Source: JBJXGV01 sp046160485 (GTDB lineage Bacteria > Orphanbacterota > Orphanbacteria > JBJXGV01). Taken from it: a stretch of 64,000 nucleotides of DNA. This document shows positions 51,500 to 59,893 of this stretch, piece by piece. Made by a program: the position numbers and the translations under genes. The stretch lies in assembly GCA_046160485.1 (NCBI GenBank), contig JBJXGV010000002.1, positions 1 to 64,000 of the forward strand, given 5' to 3'. Under the pieces are notes generated by a model. That model ran no database searches. It saw only the letters and a list, made by a program, of their open reading frames with translations, and was not told where the DNA came from. Every line of letters starts with the position of its first letter. The stretch's first letter is position 1.

Positions 51500-52851
51500 A
51501 ACCTTCCGCTGTCTGGCCGGCGAACGGCGCGCTCGGCGCGAACAACGGCGTGGCCGGAGTCCCGACCGCGCGCGATGGCATCACGCCGCGCCTCTCCGCG
51601 CATGCTCGCGGCATCGCTCCGCTCTGGAACGCGGGCGACGTCGCGGCGCTCCTCTCGCGGCGGCATCCTGCCATCGCGGGCGAAAAGCTCGAACTCATAT
51701 CGATCCGCCGAGGAGCGCTCCGCCTTACCGACGAACGGCTCGACGCAACGTACGAGGTGGTCGTCGGCGAACGTGCGGCCGGCGCCGCGGCTTCGTGCGT
51801 GCCCGCGACGCCCGAGCGGCGATTCGCACTCATCCGCGTGCCGCTCGGCAGTGCCGCGCCGTCGTTGGAGGACGCGGAGGTGTTTCTTTCGCCGGACGAC
51901 CCGCGATTCGAAAGCGCCGAGATTCTCACTGACGCGCTTATGAGCGAGATCGCCGGCGCGGCGGTGCACGTGGCCGCCAGCGAAATCGTCGCCCACCGCT
52001 TCGGGTCGCGGATCGCGTGGCGCGTGACGGTGCTCGACGCGGCGGACGCGCGAGAACTCTTCGTGAAGATGCGGCGTTCGAAGCCGGCACGAGCGCTCTT
52101 CCTCGCCGGCGCGGAACTGGGAGCGGTTGCGGAGACGCCGCGGCGCGTCGGCGGCATGCAAGTGGGCGCGGCGACATTCGACTGCTTCGAGTGGGTGCGC
52201 GCGACGTGCTTGCACGAACGACTCATCGCGCGAAGCGGCGCGGCAGTGACGGCGGGGATGTCAGACGCCGCGATTCTTCGCACGACCGGCGCGGCGATTG
52301 CGGACCTTCACGCGCGAGCCCGTCTCGGCGACACGCGCGCCGACACGCGCGCGCCGCGTCGCGACTTGACTTCGGAGTTCGCGCAGCTTCGCGCGCTCGC
52401 GGCCACCGCTGCAAGATTCTTCGACGGCGTCGCCGAACCCGTGGCGGCGGCGCTCGCCCGGCTTGGCGAACCCGCCCCGCCGCTCTCGAGCGCACCGATT
52501 CACGGCGACCTACACGACAAGCAGATCCTTCTTCGTCCCGGCGGCGCGGTCTTCATCGATCTCGACAACGCGGGCCTCGGCGAGCCGGAACTCGACCTTG
52601 CCAACCTGACCGCGCACTTGGCGCTCCGCGCACTCCAGTCGGCGCGCCCGATCGCGGCGGCGCGCGCCGCGGAGGCGCTGATCATCGATGGCTACCTCGC
52701 GGCGGGTGGATCGCTGCAACGCGCCCGCCTCGCGCGTTACCGCGAGGCGACGCTCGTGCGTCTCGCTCTTCTCTACCTCATGCGTCTGAACTCATCGCAC
52801 TTGTTCGCTTCGCTTCTCGACGAGGCCAAGCGCTCCCACGAAGAGGGGTGA
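51496..52851 (+). CDS. APH-fold phosphotransferase (second of a tandem pair)
   Basis: 451 residues from ATG 51496 (ATGA overlap; an ATG 12 bases earlier is possible). The C-lobe reads SAPIHGDLHDKQILLRPGGA and FIDLDNAGLGEPELDLANLT, with catalytic and metal Asp residues both present. The N-lobe is divergent and longer than in drug-modifying enzymes, with little similarity to the first copy outside the motifs. The two genes probably phosphorylate different or successive sites of the same glycan-related substrate (inference). Confidence 0.8.
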   Translation: MKPSAVWPANGALGANNGVAGVPTARDGITPRLSAHARGIAPLWNAGDVAALLSRRHPAIAGEKLELISIRRGALRLTDERLDATYEVVVGERAAGAAASCVPATPERRFALIRVPLGSAAPSLEDAEVFLSPDDPRFESAEILTDALMSEIAGAAVHVAASEIVAHRFGSRIAWRVTVLDAADARELFVKMRRSKPARALFLAGAELGAVAETPRRVGGMQVGAATFDCFEWVRATCLHERLIARSGAAVTAGMSDAAILRTTGAAIADLHARARLGDTRADTRAPRRDLTSEFAQLRALAATAARFFDGVAEPVAAALARLGEPAPPLSSAPIHGDLHDKQILLRPGGAVFIDLDNAGLGEPELDLANLTAHLALRALQSARPIAAARAAEALIIDGYLAAGGSLQRARLARYREATLVRLALLYLMRLNSSHLFASLLDEAKRSHEEG

Positions 52852-52856
52852 TCTCC

Positions 52857-54614
52857 ATGAACGTGAAACTCTCTGTTCGCTGTGCTGCGGTATTTATCGC
52901 GACCCTCGTCGCGTTTCCCGCGTTCGCCGCGTCCGGTCCCGTACGCGATTTCTCGAGCCTGAGTGTCGGCGACTGGGTCGAGGCCGAGGTCGAGATCGCT
53001 CCTTCGGGCGGGTGGATGACGCGCGAAATCGACATGAAGGGTCGCATCGAGTCCGCCGCCGGATCGATCACGGGTCCGCTTGCGCGCGTGAGCGACGGCG
53101 AGATCACTCTTCTCGGCGTGCCGGTCGTCGTCACGCCCGAAACCTCGGTGAAAGACACCGCTGGCGAGAACATCTCTCTCTCGGAACTCGAAGAGGGCGC
53201 GATGGTCGAGGCGCGGTTCGTTCGGGACGGCCGCGGGCTTGTCGCGACGAAATTGCGCGCCCGGTCCGCGGACACGTCGCCCGAGATCGAAGGGCCGGTC
53301 GAGTCGTTGATCGCGGGCGGCGCTCCCACACTCCGCGTCGTCGGCTTCGATCTGGCGGTCGCGGAAGATGTCGAGGTGCGCGACGCGAGCCGCCGGCCGC
53401 GATTCGCCGCGGCGATCGACGACGACGATCTCATCCTCGGGCGGCGCGTTTCGCTCGGGCGATTCGTGTTCGGCGGCGACGCGCGCGCCGAGGTTCGCCC
53501 CGAGCGCAACTACGACCTCAACAGCGACAAGGCGAAGGATCTGACGAACTCGGATCTCTCGGGACGCATCGAGGTGATCGGCGGCCTGAGCGATCGGTAC
53601 CGCGTGTACGGAAAGGGGAGCTACCGCCGGCGGATCATTCTCGAGGACGAACGCGGCACCAAGGACGGCTACGGCAAGTGGGAGCTTTCGGAGGCGTACA
53701 TGACGGTGCTCGGCGTCGGCCGCCCCGAGGTCGCGCTCCAGTTCGGGCGCCAGCGCATCGAGGAGAAGCGCGAGTGGCTCTACGACGAGAACCTCGACGG
53801 CGTTCGCCTCCACTGGCTCGGCCAGCGCGTCACCGCAGAACTCTCCGCCAGCACTCGCTTCGGCGACGACATCCCCGAACTCGCGGCGACATGGAACACG
53901 ATTGCGAGCGCGTCCGCGATCGTGACGCCCGACGTCACGATCGGTGCGTACGCGATCCGCCGCACGCCGCGCGAAGACCGCACACAGGCGAACCTCACGT
54001 GGTACGGCGCGCACATCGTCTCGGCGAAGATCGGCCGCCTGCGCGGATGGGGCGACGCGTCGATTCTGCGCGGCAGCGACGGGAGCTTCGACGTCGAAGC
54101 CCACGCGGCGCACCTCTCGGCGAGCTACCTCGTCAGCCGGCCCGGGCGCGTCATGATCAACGCGTCGGCGGCGCGCGGCTCCGGCGACGCCGATCTGACG
54201 GACGGCCGCGACGGAAACTTCCGGCAGACGGGCCTGCATGACAACAACGATCGCTATGGCGGCGTCACGAGCTTCCGGTACTACGGCGAGTTGTCCCGCC
54301 CGAGTTTGTCGAACATGGACATTCTCTCCGCGGGGTTGGGCTGCCGGCCCGCGGGTTGGGTTTCGATCGACGTGCTTGGATACCGCTATCGCCAAGTCGA
54401 GGCGGCGCCCGTCTTGCGCGAGAGCGACCTCGAGGCGGTACCGCTCGGTCTCCACCGTGATCTCGGGCGCGAACTCGACCTGGTCGTCGGCCTTCGCTCC
54501 GCGCGCGCGATCAAGATCGAATACGTGCTGGCGGGTTTCTGGGCCGGCAAGGCATTCCCGAGCGACACGGAGCGCGCCGTCACGAACCGGCTCCAGCTCG
54601 ACGTCGGGTTTTAA
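52857..54614 (+). CDS. AlgE-like outer-membrane export barrel with N-terminal DUF5666-like domain
   Basis: 585 residues; ATG after GAGGGG, five bases after the preceding stop. Signal peptide ~1-24 (AVFIATLVAFPAFAA). An N-terminal soluble region (~30-190) contains DUF5666-like OB-fold pieces (SLSVGDWVEAEVEI, LSELEEGAMVEARFV). Then ~370 residues of beta strands in the alginate-export barrel style: LSGRIEVIGGLSDRYRVYGK, VALQFGRQRIEEKREWLYDE and LDGVRLHWLGQRVTAELSAS, ending in RLQLDVGF with terminal Phe. It is the likely outer-membrane conduit for the glycan built by the upstream genes. Confidence 0.82.
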   Translation: MNVKLSVRCAAVFIATLVAFPAFAASGPVRDFSSLSVGDWVEAEVEIAPSGGWMTREIDMKGRIESAAGSITGPLARVSDGEITLLGVPVVVTPETSVKDTAGENISLSELEEGAMVEARFVRDGRGLVATKLRARSADTSPEIEGPVESLIAGGAPTLRVVGFDLAVAEDVEVRDASRRPRFAAAIDDDDLILGRRVSLGRFVFGGDARAEVRPERNYDLNSDKAKDLTNSDLSGRIEVIGGLSDRYRVYGKGSYRRRIILEDERGTKDGYGKWELSEAYMTVLGVGRPEVALQFGRQRIEEKREWLYDENLDGVRLHWLGQRVTAELSASTRFGDDIPELAATWNTIASASAIVTPDVTIGAYAIRRTPREDRTQANLTWYGAHIVSAKIGRLRGWGDASILRGSDGSFDVEAHAAHLSASYLVSRPGRVMINASAARGSGDADLTDGRDGNFRQTGLHDNNDRYGGVTSFRYYGELSRPSLSNMDILSAGLGCRPAGWVSIDVLGYRYRQVEAAPVLRESDLEAVPLGLHRDLGRELDLVVGLRSARAIKIEYVLAGFWAGKAFPSDTERAVTNRLQLDVGF

Positions 54615-54667
54615 TTTCCGTGCACGACACCAACGCGAATCAACGCAAATACGAACAGGAGCGACTC

Positions 54668-56449
54668 ATGAAGGAGACAACGAGTATGTGGACCTCGATT
54701 ACACGTAGGGCAATGACGCAGGTCGCGCGCGCCGCGTTCGGGTTTGCGCTCGCGATCGCCGCGCCGCTGCCGTGCGCCGCTTGGATCGTTTCGGGCCAGG
54801 TGACCGACGCGATTACGGGGCTCGGCATCGCGAACGTCGATCTCGATTTCGAGGACAACGCCACCGGCAACATCATCTTCACGCCCGGCGACGACACGGA
54901 CGCCAACGGCTTCTACGCGGCGACTGTCCCGACCGGAACCTATCGGGTCTTCTTCAACGCACCGCTGGGATCGATCTACTTCGATGACCGCGCCGACAAT
55001 GTCACCGTCGTATCGAATCGGACGCTCAACATGGCGCTCGTTCCCGGCGTGATCGTCAGCGGCTATGTGAAAGACACGAACGGGATCGGTTTGCCGAACG
55101 TCGACCTCAACTTCTACAACTCGGCGACCGGCGAGAACCTCGGATACGGAAACGACAACACCGATGCGGCGGGCTTCTACAGCGTCCTCGTCGACCGCAA
55201 CCTGACGTACGACGTTCTCTACCGGCCGTCGCAGGGCGACAATCACGTGGCGTTCCAAGCGAATGACGTCGTGGTCGGCACCACGAATATCGTGCGGCCC
55301 GACGTCGTTCTCGCGGCGGGATTCGCGGTCACCGGCAGCGTCTTGCGGAAGTCGAACAACGCGCCGGTCTTCGACGCCGACATCGACGTCAAGAATTCCG
55401 TCACGGGGCAAGCGGTGACGCTCGGGTTCGACAACACCGACGCGAACGGTCTCTATCAAGTCGTTCTGGTCCCCGGAACGTACGACCTGATCGCGATGCC
55501 GCCCGCGGGCCAAGGGCTCGCGGGAGAGGTGCAACCCGGCGTCGTCGTCGTCTCGAACATGACGGCACCGGCGATTCTTCTGCCGAACGGATTCACGTTG
55601 AGCGGCGTTGTCCGCGACGGCGCAAACGCCCCCGTCTTCGATGCGAATCTCGATGTCGTCGATGTCGCGCGCGGCGTGGAGATTCCGACGACCGGCGATC
55701 ACACAACCGCGACGGGCGCGTACTCGGTCGTCGTCGGCGCCGGCACGTACGATCTGATCTACAATCCGCCACCGGCGATGGCCGCCGCGGCGACGGTCGT
55801 GCGCAACAAGGTGATCACCGGCAACACCGTGCAGCCGACCGTCGTCCTCCTTCCGGGTTTCGTGATCTCGGGCACGGTGAGGAGAACCGGCGGCGCGACC
55901 GTCGCGAACTCCGACATCGACGCCGTGCAGACCTCCGACGGATTCGTCTACCCGACGCTAAACGACGACTCCGGCCCGGGCGGCGCGTACTCGATCCGCG
56001 TGCCCGCGGGGTCGTACCGGTTCGTCGCGGATCCGCCGACCGGCAGCGGCCTCGTCGCGGATACCGTCGTCGCCGTGATCTCGGCGAACACGGTCGTCAA
56101 CTTCGAACTGGTCGATCCCGCGATGACGGGAGTCGACGACGCCTCCGGCGCGGGCATCGTCGGCGGCTGGCTCTCGGAGGCGTGGCCAAACCCGTCGCGC
56201 GGATCGACGCGCGTGCGTCTCGGCATCCCGGTCGGCGCCGCGACCGCGGCCAACGCGCGCCTCTCCGTCTACTCGGCGGAGGGCCGCCTCGTGCGCGTCC
56301 TCTTCGACGACGCGCTCCCCGCGGGCGAGCGCATCGCGGAGTGGAACGGCGACGATGACGCGGGCCGGCCTGTCGCGAGCGGACAGTATTTCCTTCGTTT
56401 CGACGCCGGAAGATTCCACGCGACGACGAAGACTCTCATTCTGAGGTAG
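54668..56449 (+). CDS. Secreted repeat protein (carboxypeptidase-regulatory-like) with FlgD/Ig-like C-terminus
   Basis: 593 residues from ATG 54668 (AGGAG six bases upstream); ATG 54686 with AAGGAG is equally possible. Signal peptide follows. Five ~90-residue beta repeats each open with a form of FxVSGxV and share an acidic motif: NVDLDFEDNATG, NVDLNFYNSATG, DADIDVKNSVTG, DANLDVVDVARG, NSDIDAVQTSDG, then a G-x-Y-x-V-x-V strand and GTYD/GSYR turn. These resemble CnaB/CarboxypepD_reg domains, stalk modules that may bind Ca. The C-terminal FlgD_ig-like domain has AWPNPSRGSTRVRL and ends TKTLILR. Confidence 0.85.
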   Translation: MKETTSMWTSITRRAMTQVARAAFGFALAIAAPLPCAAWIVSGQVTDAITGLGIANVDLDFEDNATGNIIFTPGDDTDANGFYAATVPTGTYRVFFNAPLGSIYFDDRADNVTVVSNRTLNMALVPGVIVSGYVKDTNGIGLPNVDLNFYNSATGENLGYGNDNTDAAGFYSVLVDRNLTYDVLYRPSQGDNHVAFQANDVVVGTTNIVRPDVVLAAGFAVTGSVLRKSNNAPVFDADIDVKNSVTGQAVTLGFDNTDANGLYQVVLVPGTYDLIAMPPAGQGLAGEVQPGVVVVSNMTAPAILLPNGFTLSGVVRDGANAPVFDANLDVVDVARGVEIPTTGDHTTATGAYSVVVGAGTYDLIYNPPPAMAAAATVVRNKVITGNTVQPTVVLLPGFVISGTVRRTGGATVANSDIDAVQTSDGFVYPTLNDDSGPGGAYSIRVPAGSYRFVADPPTGSGLVADTVVAVISANTVVNFELVDPAMTGVDDASGAGIVGGWLSEAWPNPSRGSTRVRLGIPVGAATAANARLSVYSAEGRLVRVLFDDALPAGERIAEWNGDDDAGRPVASGQYFLRFDAGRFHATTKTLILR

Positions 56450-56460
56450 GAAGGATCGCG

Positions 56461-58179
56461 ATGACTCGGCAACTCGGCGGCTTGATCGCAACACTCGTAC
56501 TGATTCTGGCCTGGGAGGGCGCGGCGCATGCTGCGCCCCGCATCTCCGGGCGAGTCGTCGATTACAACGGCAACCCGCTTGCGTTCGTCGATCTCGATTT
56601 CTACGACGCGGTCACCGGCGTGAAGGTCGATCCGACGCCGCCCGACGCGCCGCCGCAGACGGACAGGACGGATCTCGCGGGTCGATACGGGCTCCTCGTC
56701 ATCGCCGATTCGTACGATGTGCGCTTTCAGCCGCCCGCCGCGCGCACCGATCTCGCGACCGTGCTCCTCCGCGGTATCGTGATGGACGCCGACAAGTCGT
56801 TCGACGTGACGCTGCCGCTCGGCTTTCCGGTCTCCGGTTTCGTGCGCGGGCCGTCCGGCGAAGCCGTCGCCAACGTCGACCTCGACTTCACGGACGAGGC
56901 GACAGGGGAGCGCGTGCCGACGCCCGGCGATCAGAGCGGCGGAAGCGGTGCGTACCGAGTCGTCGTGCGGCCAGGGACCTACTCCGTCGCGTTCAATCCG
57001 CCGCCGAACCTCCGCCTCGCGGCGCGGCAGGAGACCGGCGTCGTGATCTCCGGCGCCACGACGCTCGACGTGCAACTCGAGCCGGGATTCGTCGTGAGCG
57101 GCATCGTGCGCGACGCGAGCGGCGCACCCGTCGCGGGCGCCGATCTCGATGTCGACGACACGGCGACGGGCCGCCGGCTGTGGATCGCGGACGACACGAC
57201 GACGCCGGATGGCCGCTACGCGATCATCGTTCCGCCGGGCGAATTCGAGGTGCTCGTGGATCCTCCGCTCGGCGCCGAGATGGTCTCGGCGATCGTGCGC
57301 GGCGTCGCGGTGAGTGCGGACCTTGCTCTCGCCGATGTCGTGCTCGCGCGCGGCGTGCGCGTCGGTGCTCAGGTCATCGGCCCGGACGGCTTCCCGTTCG
57401 TCGGCGCGAAGCTGCTCTTGCGCGAGTCGCCGTCGTCCCTTCGCTACCCGACGCCGACCGCGATCGCGGACTCCGCGGGTGCGCTCGTGTTTCGCGTTCC
57501 CGCCGGCGCGTACGACGTTCTCGTCGCCCCGCCTCTCGGTTCCGCGGCCGACAGTTTGCGTGCAGGAATCTTCGTGTTCGCGAACGACACCACGATCACG
57601 CTGAGTTATGTCGAATCGGAACTCGTCTCCCTTTCCGTGAATCTCACGGTCGAAGGCGGGCCGGCGGGAGGACGCGTTTCGGTTTGGCCGTCGCCGCGCA
57701 GTGGGAACTCCGTCGCTACGGTTGTCGCGGACGTGAACGGCGTCGCGCTCGTCATGCTGCCGCCCGGAATCTACGACCTGCTCGTGACGCCTTCGGAATC
57801 GCTCGAGCCGGATTCGATCTTCGCGGCCGCCGTCGCGATTTCCGCAGACACGACGATTGCCTACACGTTCTCACCCGTCGCGCCTCCGCCTCCGCCGGGT
57901 GGCGACTTCGCCATCGGCGCGCCGAGCCCGAATCCGTTCACGATCTCCGCGCGGCTCGCGGTCCGCGCGCCGGCGAGCGCGCCGGTTCGCGTCGCGCTGT
58001 ACGATCTCTCCGGGCGCCTCGTGCGCGAAGAGAACGTGCCGGTCGATTCAGAGGGCCGCGGCGAGTTCGTGTGGGATGGAAACGACGCGGATGGGTCGCC
58101 GGCGCCCGCCGGAGTCTACGCGCTCATCGCGCAGCAGGCGGGCCGCCGCGCGACCGCGAAACTCGTGCGAATGCGCTAG
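56461..58179 (+). CDS. Paralogous secreted repeat protein with FlgD/Ig-like C-terminus
   Basis: 572 residues, 11 bases after the preceding paralogue. Signal peptide ~1-23. Repeats begin PRISGRV, FPVSGFV, FVVSGIV and VRVGAQV, the first three with the acidic motif (FVDLDFYDAVTG, NVDLDFTDEATG, GADLDVDDTATG). The fourth and the Ser/Thr-rich fifth lack it. A proline run (PVAPPPPPGG) links to the FlgD_ig-like domain: PSPNPFTISARLAVRA, VALYDLSGRLVREE, EFVWDGNDADGS, terminal KLVRMR. A tandem duplicate probably forming surface stalks or a matrix together with the exported glycan. Confidence 0.85.
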   Translation: MTRQLGGLIATLVLILAWEGAAHAAPRISGRVVDYNGNPLAFVDLDFYDAVTGVKVDPTPPDAPPQTDRTDLAGRYGLLVIADSYDVRFQPPAARTDLATVLLRGIVMDADKSFDVTLPLGFPVSGFVRGPSGEAVANVDLDFTDEATGERVPTPGDQSGGSGAYRVVVRPGTYSVAFNPPPNLRLAARQETGVVISGATTLDVQLEPGFVVSGIVRDASGAPVAGADLDVDDTATGRRLWIADDTTTPDGRYAIIVPPGEFEVLVDPPLGAEMVSAIVRGVAVSADLALADVVLARGVRVGAQVIGPDGFPFVGAKLLLRESPSSLRYPTPTAIADSAGALVFRVPAGAYDVLVAPPLGSAADSLRAGIFVFANDTTITLSYVESELVSLSVNLTVEGGPAGGRVSVWPSPRSGNSVATVVADVNGVALVMLPPGIYDLLVTPSESLEPDSIFAAAVAISADTTIAYTFSPVAPPPPPGGDFAIGAPSPNPFTISARLAVRAPASAPVRVALYDLSGRLVREENVPVDSEGRGEFVWDGNDADGSPAPAGVYALIAQQAGRRATAKLVRMR

Positions 58180-58221
58180 CGGCGGTGTCGGGCGAAGCGC
58201 GGCGCGGTCGTGCCGTCCTGC

Positions 58222-59724
58222 CTAACGCAGCTCGTGCGGCATGAACGACCCTGGCGACTGAAAGTAGTGGTCCATCGGGTAGTTCAGAAAGTTCGAGACG
58301 CGGCTCGTGTAGAGGCAGGCGAAGTCGCGCACCTGGTGCGCGAAGCGGCTCATCTCGTTTCCTTCGCGCAGGAGCGGCCCCCAATGCGGGTTGTACGCGA
58401 CGTCGCAGCGCTTCTCGAGGAGTTCGATCTCGCCGTCGAGCCGCTGGATCTCCGCCTCGGTCGCCATGAAACGCTTCTCGATCGTCTCCGTTTCGGGGCT
58501 TACGCCGTCCGCCGGCCGCTCACGCTGGCCTGAGCCGGCACGCGCGCGGATTTCGCGCGTCAACGCGGCCTTCCGGAAGTCGAGGTTTTCGCGGCGCAGC
58601 CCGAGCCCGCGAAGCCGCTTGAGGTCTCCGTCGATGCGAAGCGTCATCTCGATTTCGTCGTCGAGCTCCGGCACGATCATCGCGGTGCGCCACCCGAGAT
58701 TCTTCTTCGAGCGGAGAATGTCGCCGTACGTGTGATCGCCGAAGTAGAGGATCTGATCGCCGCGGAATCCGAGGCTTTTCTCGAGGAAGGGCGCGTCGCC
58801 GCCGCTGAACGAGGGCGGTCCGCCTCGTGCGCCGCCGTCGCCGTTTTCGATCGGCTTCGGCGACATCTCCGCGCCGCCGCGGTTGAGAAAGAACGCCGGC
58901 TTGCGCGACTGCACGATGATCAGGTCGAAGTAACGCCGCCAGTCGCCGCCGCCGCCGTGCGCGCCGCGGAAGAGGTGCTTGAGCAACGCGTCGGTGTAGT
59001 ACATCTCCGAGTTCGTGAGGAGGAAGAGGCGCTTGCCCGCGCGGCGGAACTCGTCGAGCGTCGTCGCCACCTGCGCGTCGTCGCGCAGAAACGCGAGCGG
59101 ATCGCTCATGATGCGGCTCTTAATCGACAGATCCGCGTGAGCCTCGTCGATCATCTCGCGCACGTCGGCGTAGATCTTGTGGTAGTCGGGCCGCGAGCGC
59201 CGGCTCGCGTTCGCGTCCGCGTCGTCGACGAGCGCGAGGTACAAGTAAACCTCCGGCAGATGAAAGAAAGTGTCGACCGAAACGAACGAGTCGTACGAGA
59301 GGCGAACGCGGTGCCTCCGGTAGAGCCGCTTGCGTTCGTCCGACGGAATCGGGCGCCGGCCGTGGAATGCCTTCGAGACGTAGCTGTAGTAGTCGAGCTT
59401 GAGAATGTTGCCGCGCCGCCTGTCGACGACGAGCCCGCGAATCACGAAGCGCGGGTCGTACTCGACCTCGAGGATGCGCTCCGGGTAGCCCCGCTTCTCG
59501 ACGAGTTTTTCCTGCGTGATCTGAAACGCGAGCCGCTCGATTGCGATCGCATCGTAGTTGGCGAGCGTGTGATCGAGATCGAAGCCGATCGCGCCGACGG
59601 ATGACATGCGCAGGTTGCGATTGACGTAGACGCGCGCCGACGGATCGAGATGGCGATCCTCGACGAGCGGTGTGCTGGCGGAAGTTTGGTCGAACGATTC
59701 AGATGTTCGCGGCGGCGGTTTCAT
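58222..59724 (-). CDS. HAD-superfamily 5'-nucleotidase
   Basis: 500 residues. ATG 59724 is chosen because the frame then holds the family's opening VYVNRNLRMSSVGAIGFDLD and the rest of motif I, DLDHTLANYD; the frame is open further upstream but that part is antisense to another gene. Later motifs: LFLLTNSEMYYTDALLKHLF (motif II), a Lys in SRKPAFFL (motif III) and YFGDHTYGDILRSKK (motif IV). This is the cytosolic IMP/GMP-type nucleotidase family (cN-II-like), about the usual length. The C-terminal ~130 residues are coiled-coil-like with RFMATEAEIQRLDGEIELLE. Confidence 0.9.
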   Translation of the reverse strand: MKPPPRTSESFDQTSASTPLVEDRHLDPSARVYVNRNLRMSSVGAIGFDLDHTLANYDAIAIERLAFQITQEKLVEKRGYPERILEVEYDPRFVIRGLVVDRRRGNILKLDYYSYVSKAFHGRRPIPSDERKRLYRRHRVRLSYDSFVSVDTFFHLPEVYLYLALVDDADANASRRSRPDYHKIYADVREMIDEAHADLSIKSRIMSDPLAFLRDDAQVATTLDEFRRAGKRLFLLTNSEMYYTDALLKHLFRGAHGGGGDWRRYFDLIIVQSRKPAFFLNRGGAEMSPKPIENGDGGARGGPPSFSGGDAPFLEKSLGFRGDQILYFGDHTYGDILRSKKNLGWRTAMIVPELDDEIEMTLRIDGDLKRLRGLGLRRENLDFRKAALTREIRARAGSGQRERPADGVSPETETIEKRFMATEAEIQRLDGEIELLEKRCDVAYNPHWGPLLREGNEMSRFAHQVRDFACLYTSRVSNFLNYPMDHYFQSPGSFMPHELR

Positions 59725-59810
59725 GAGCGTTGGTGGAAGCCGCCACGATATCAGAGGTGCGGCGCGCGTTCCAACACGTTCGCGCACCCTGTGGGATCGA
59801 TCCGGCCGGT

Positions 59811-59819
59811 CTGTTATAT
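59811..59819 (+). promoter_or_regulatory. Extended -10 promoter for the FAD oxidoreductase/radical SAM cluster
   Basis: TGT-TATATT (59811-59819): TGn extension and 5/6 match to TATAAT; ATG 59894 is 75 bases on. The -35 region (TGGGAT) is poor. Confidence 0.45.
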
Positions 59820-59893
59820 TGCGGTCTGCGCGCGGTGCATCGCTTCGCGCGCGACGCGACCTCTCCCCGCGCCGAAACCCAAGGAGAACAAGA

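Noticed and set aside
50120..52851. Aminoglycoside resistance genes.
   Set aside because: Only the generic kinase motifs are shared; the N-lobes are divergent and the genes are translationally embedded in a glycosyltransferase/exporter operon, so a resistance label would mislead.
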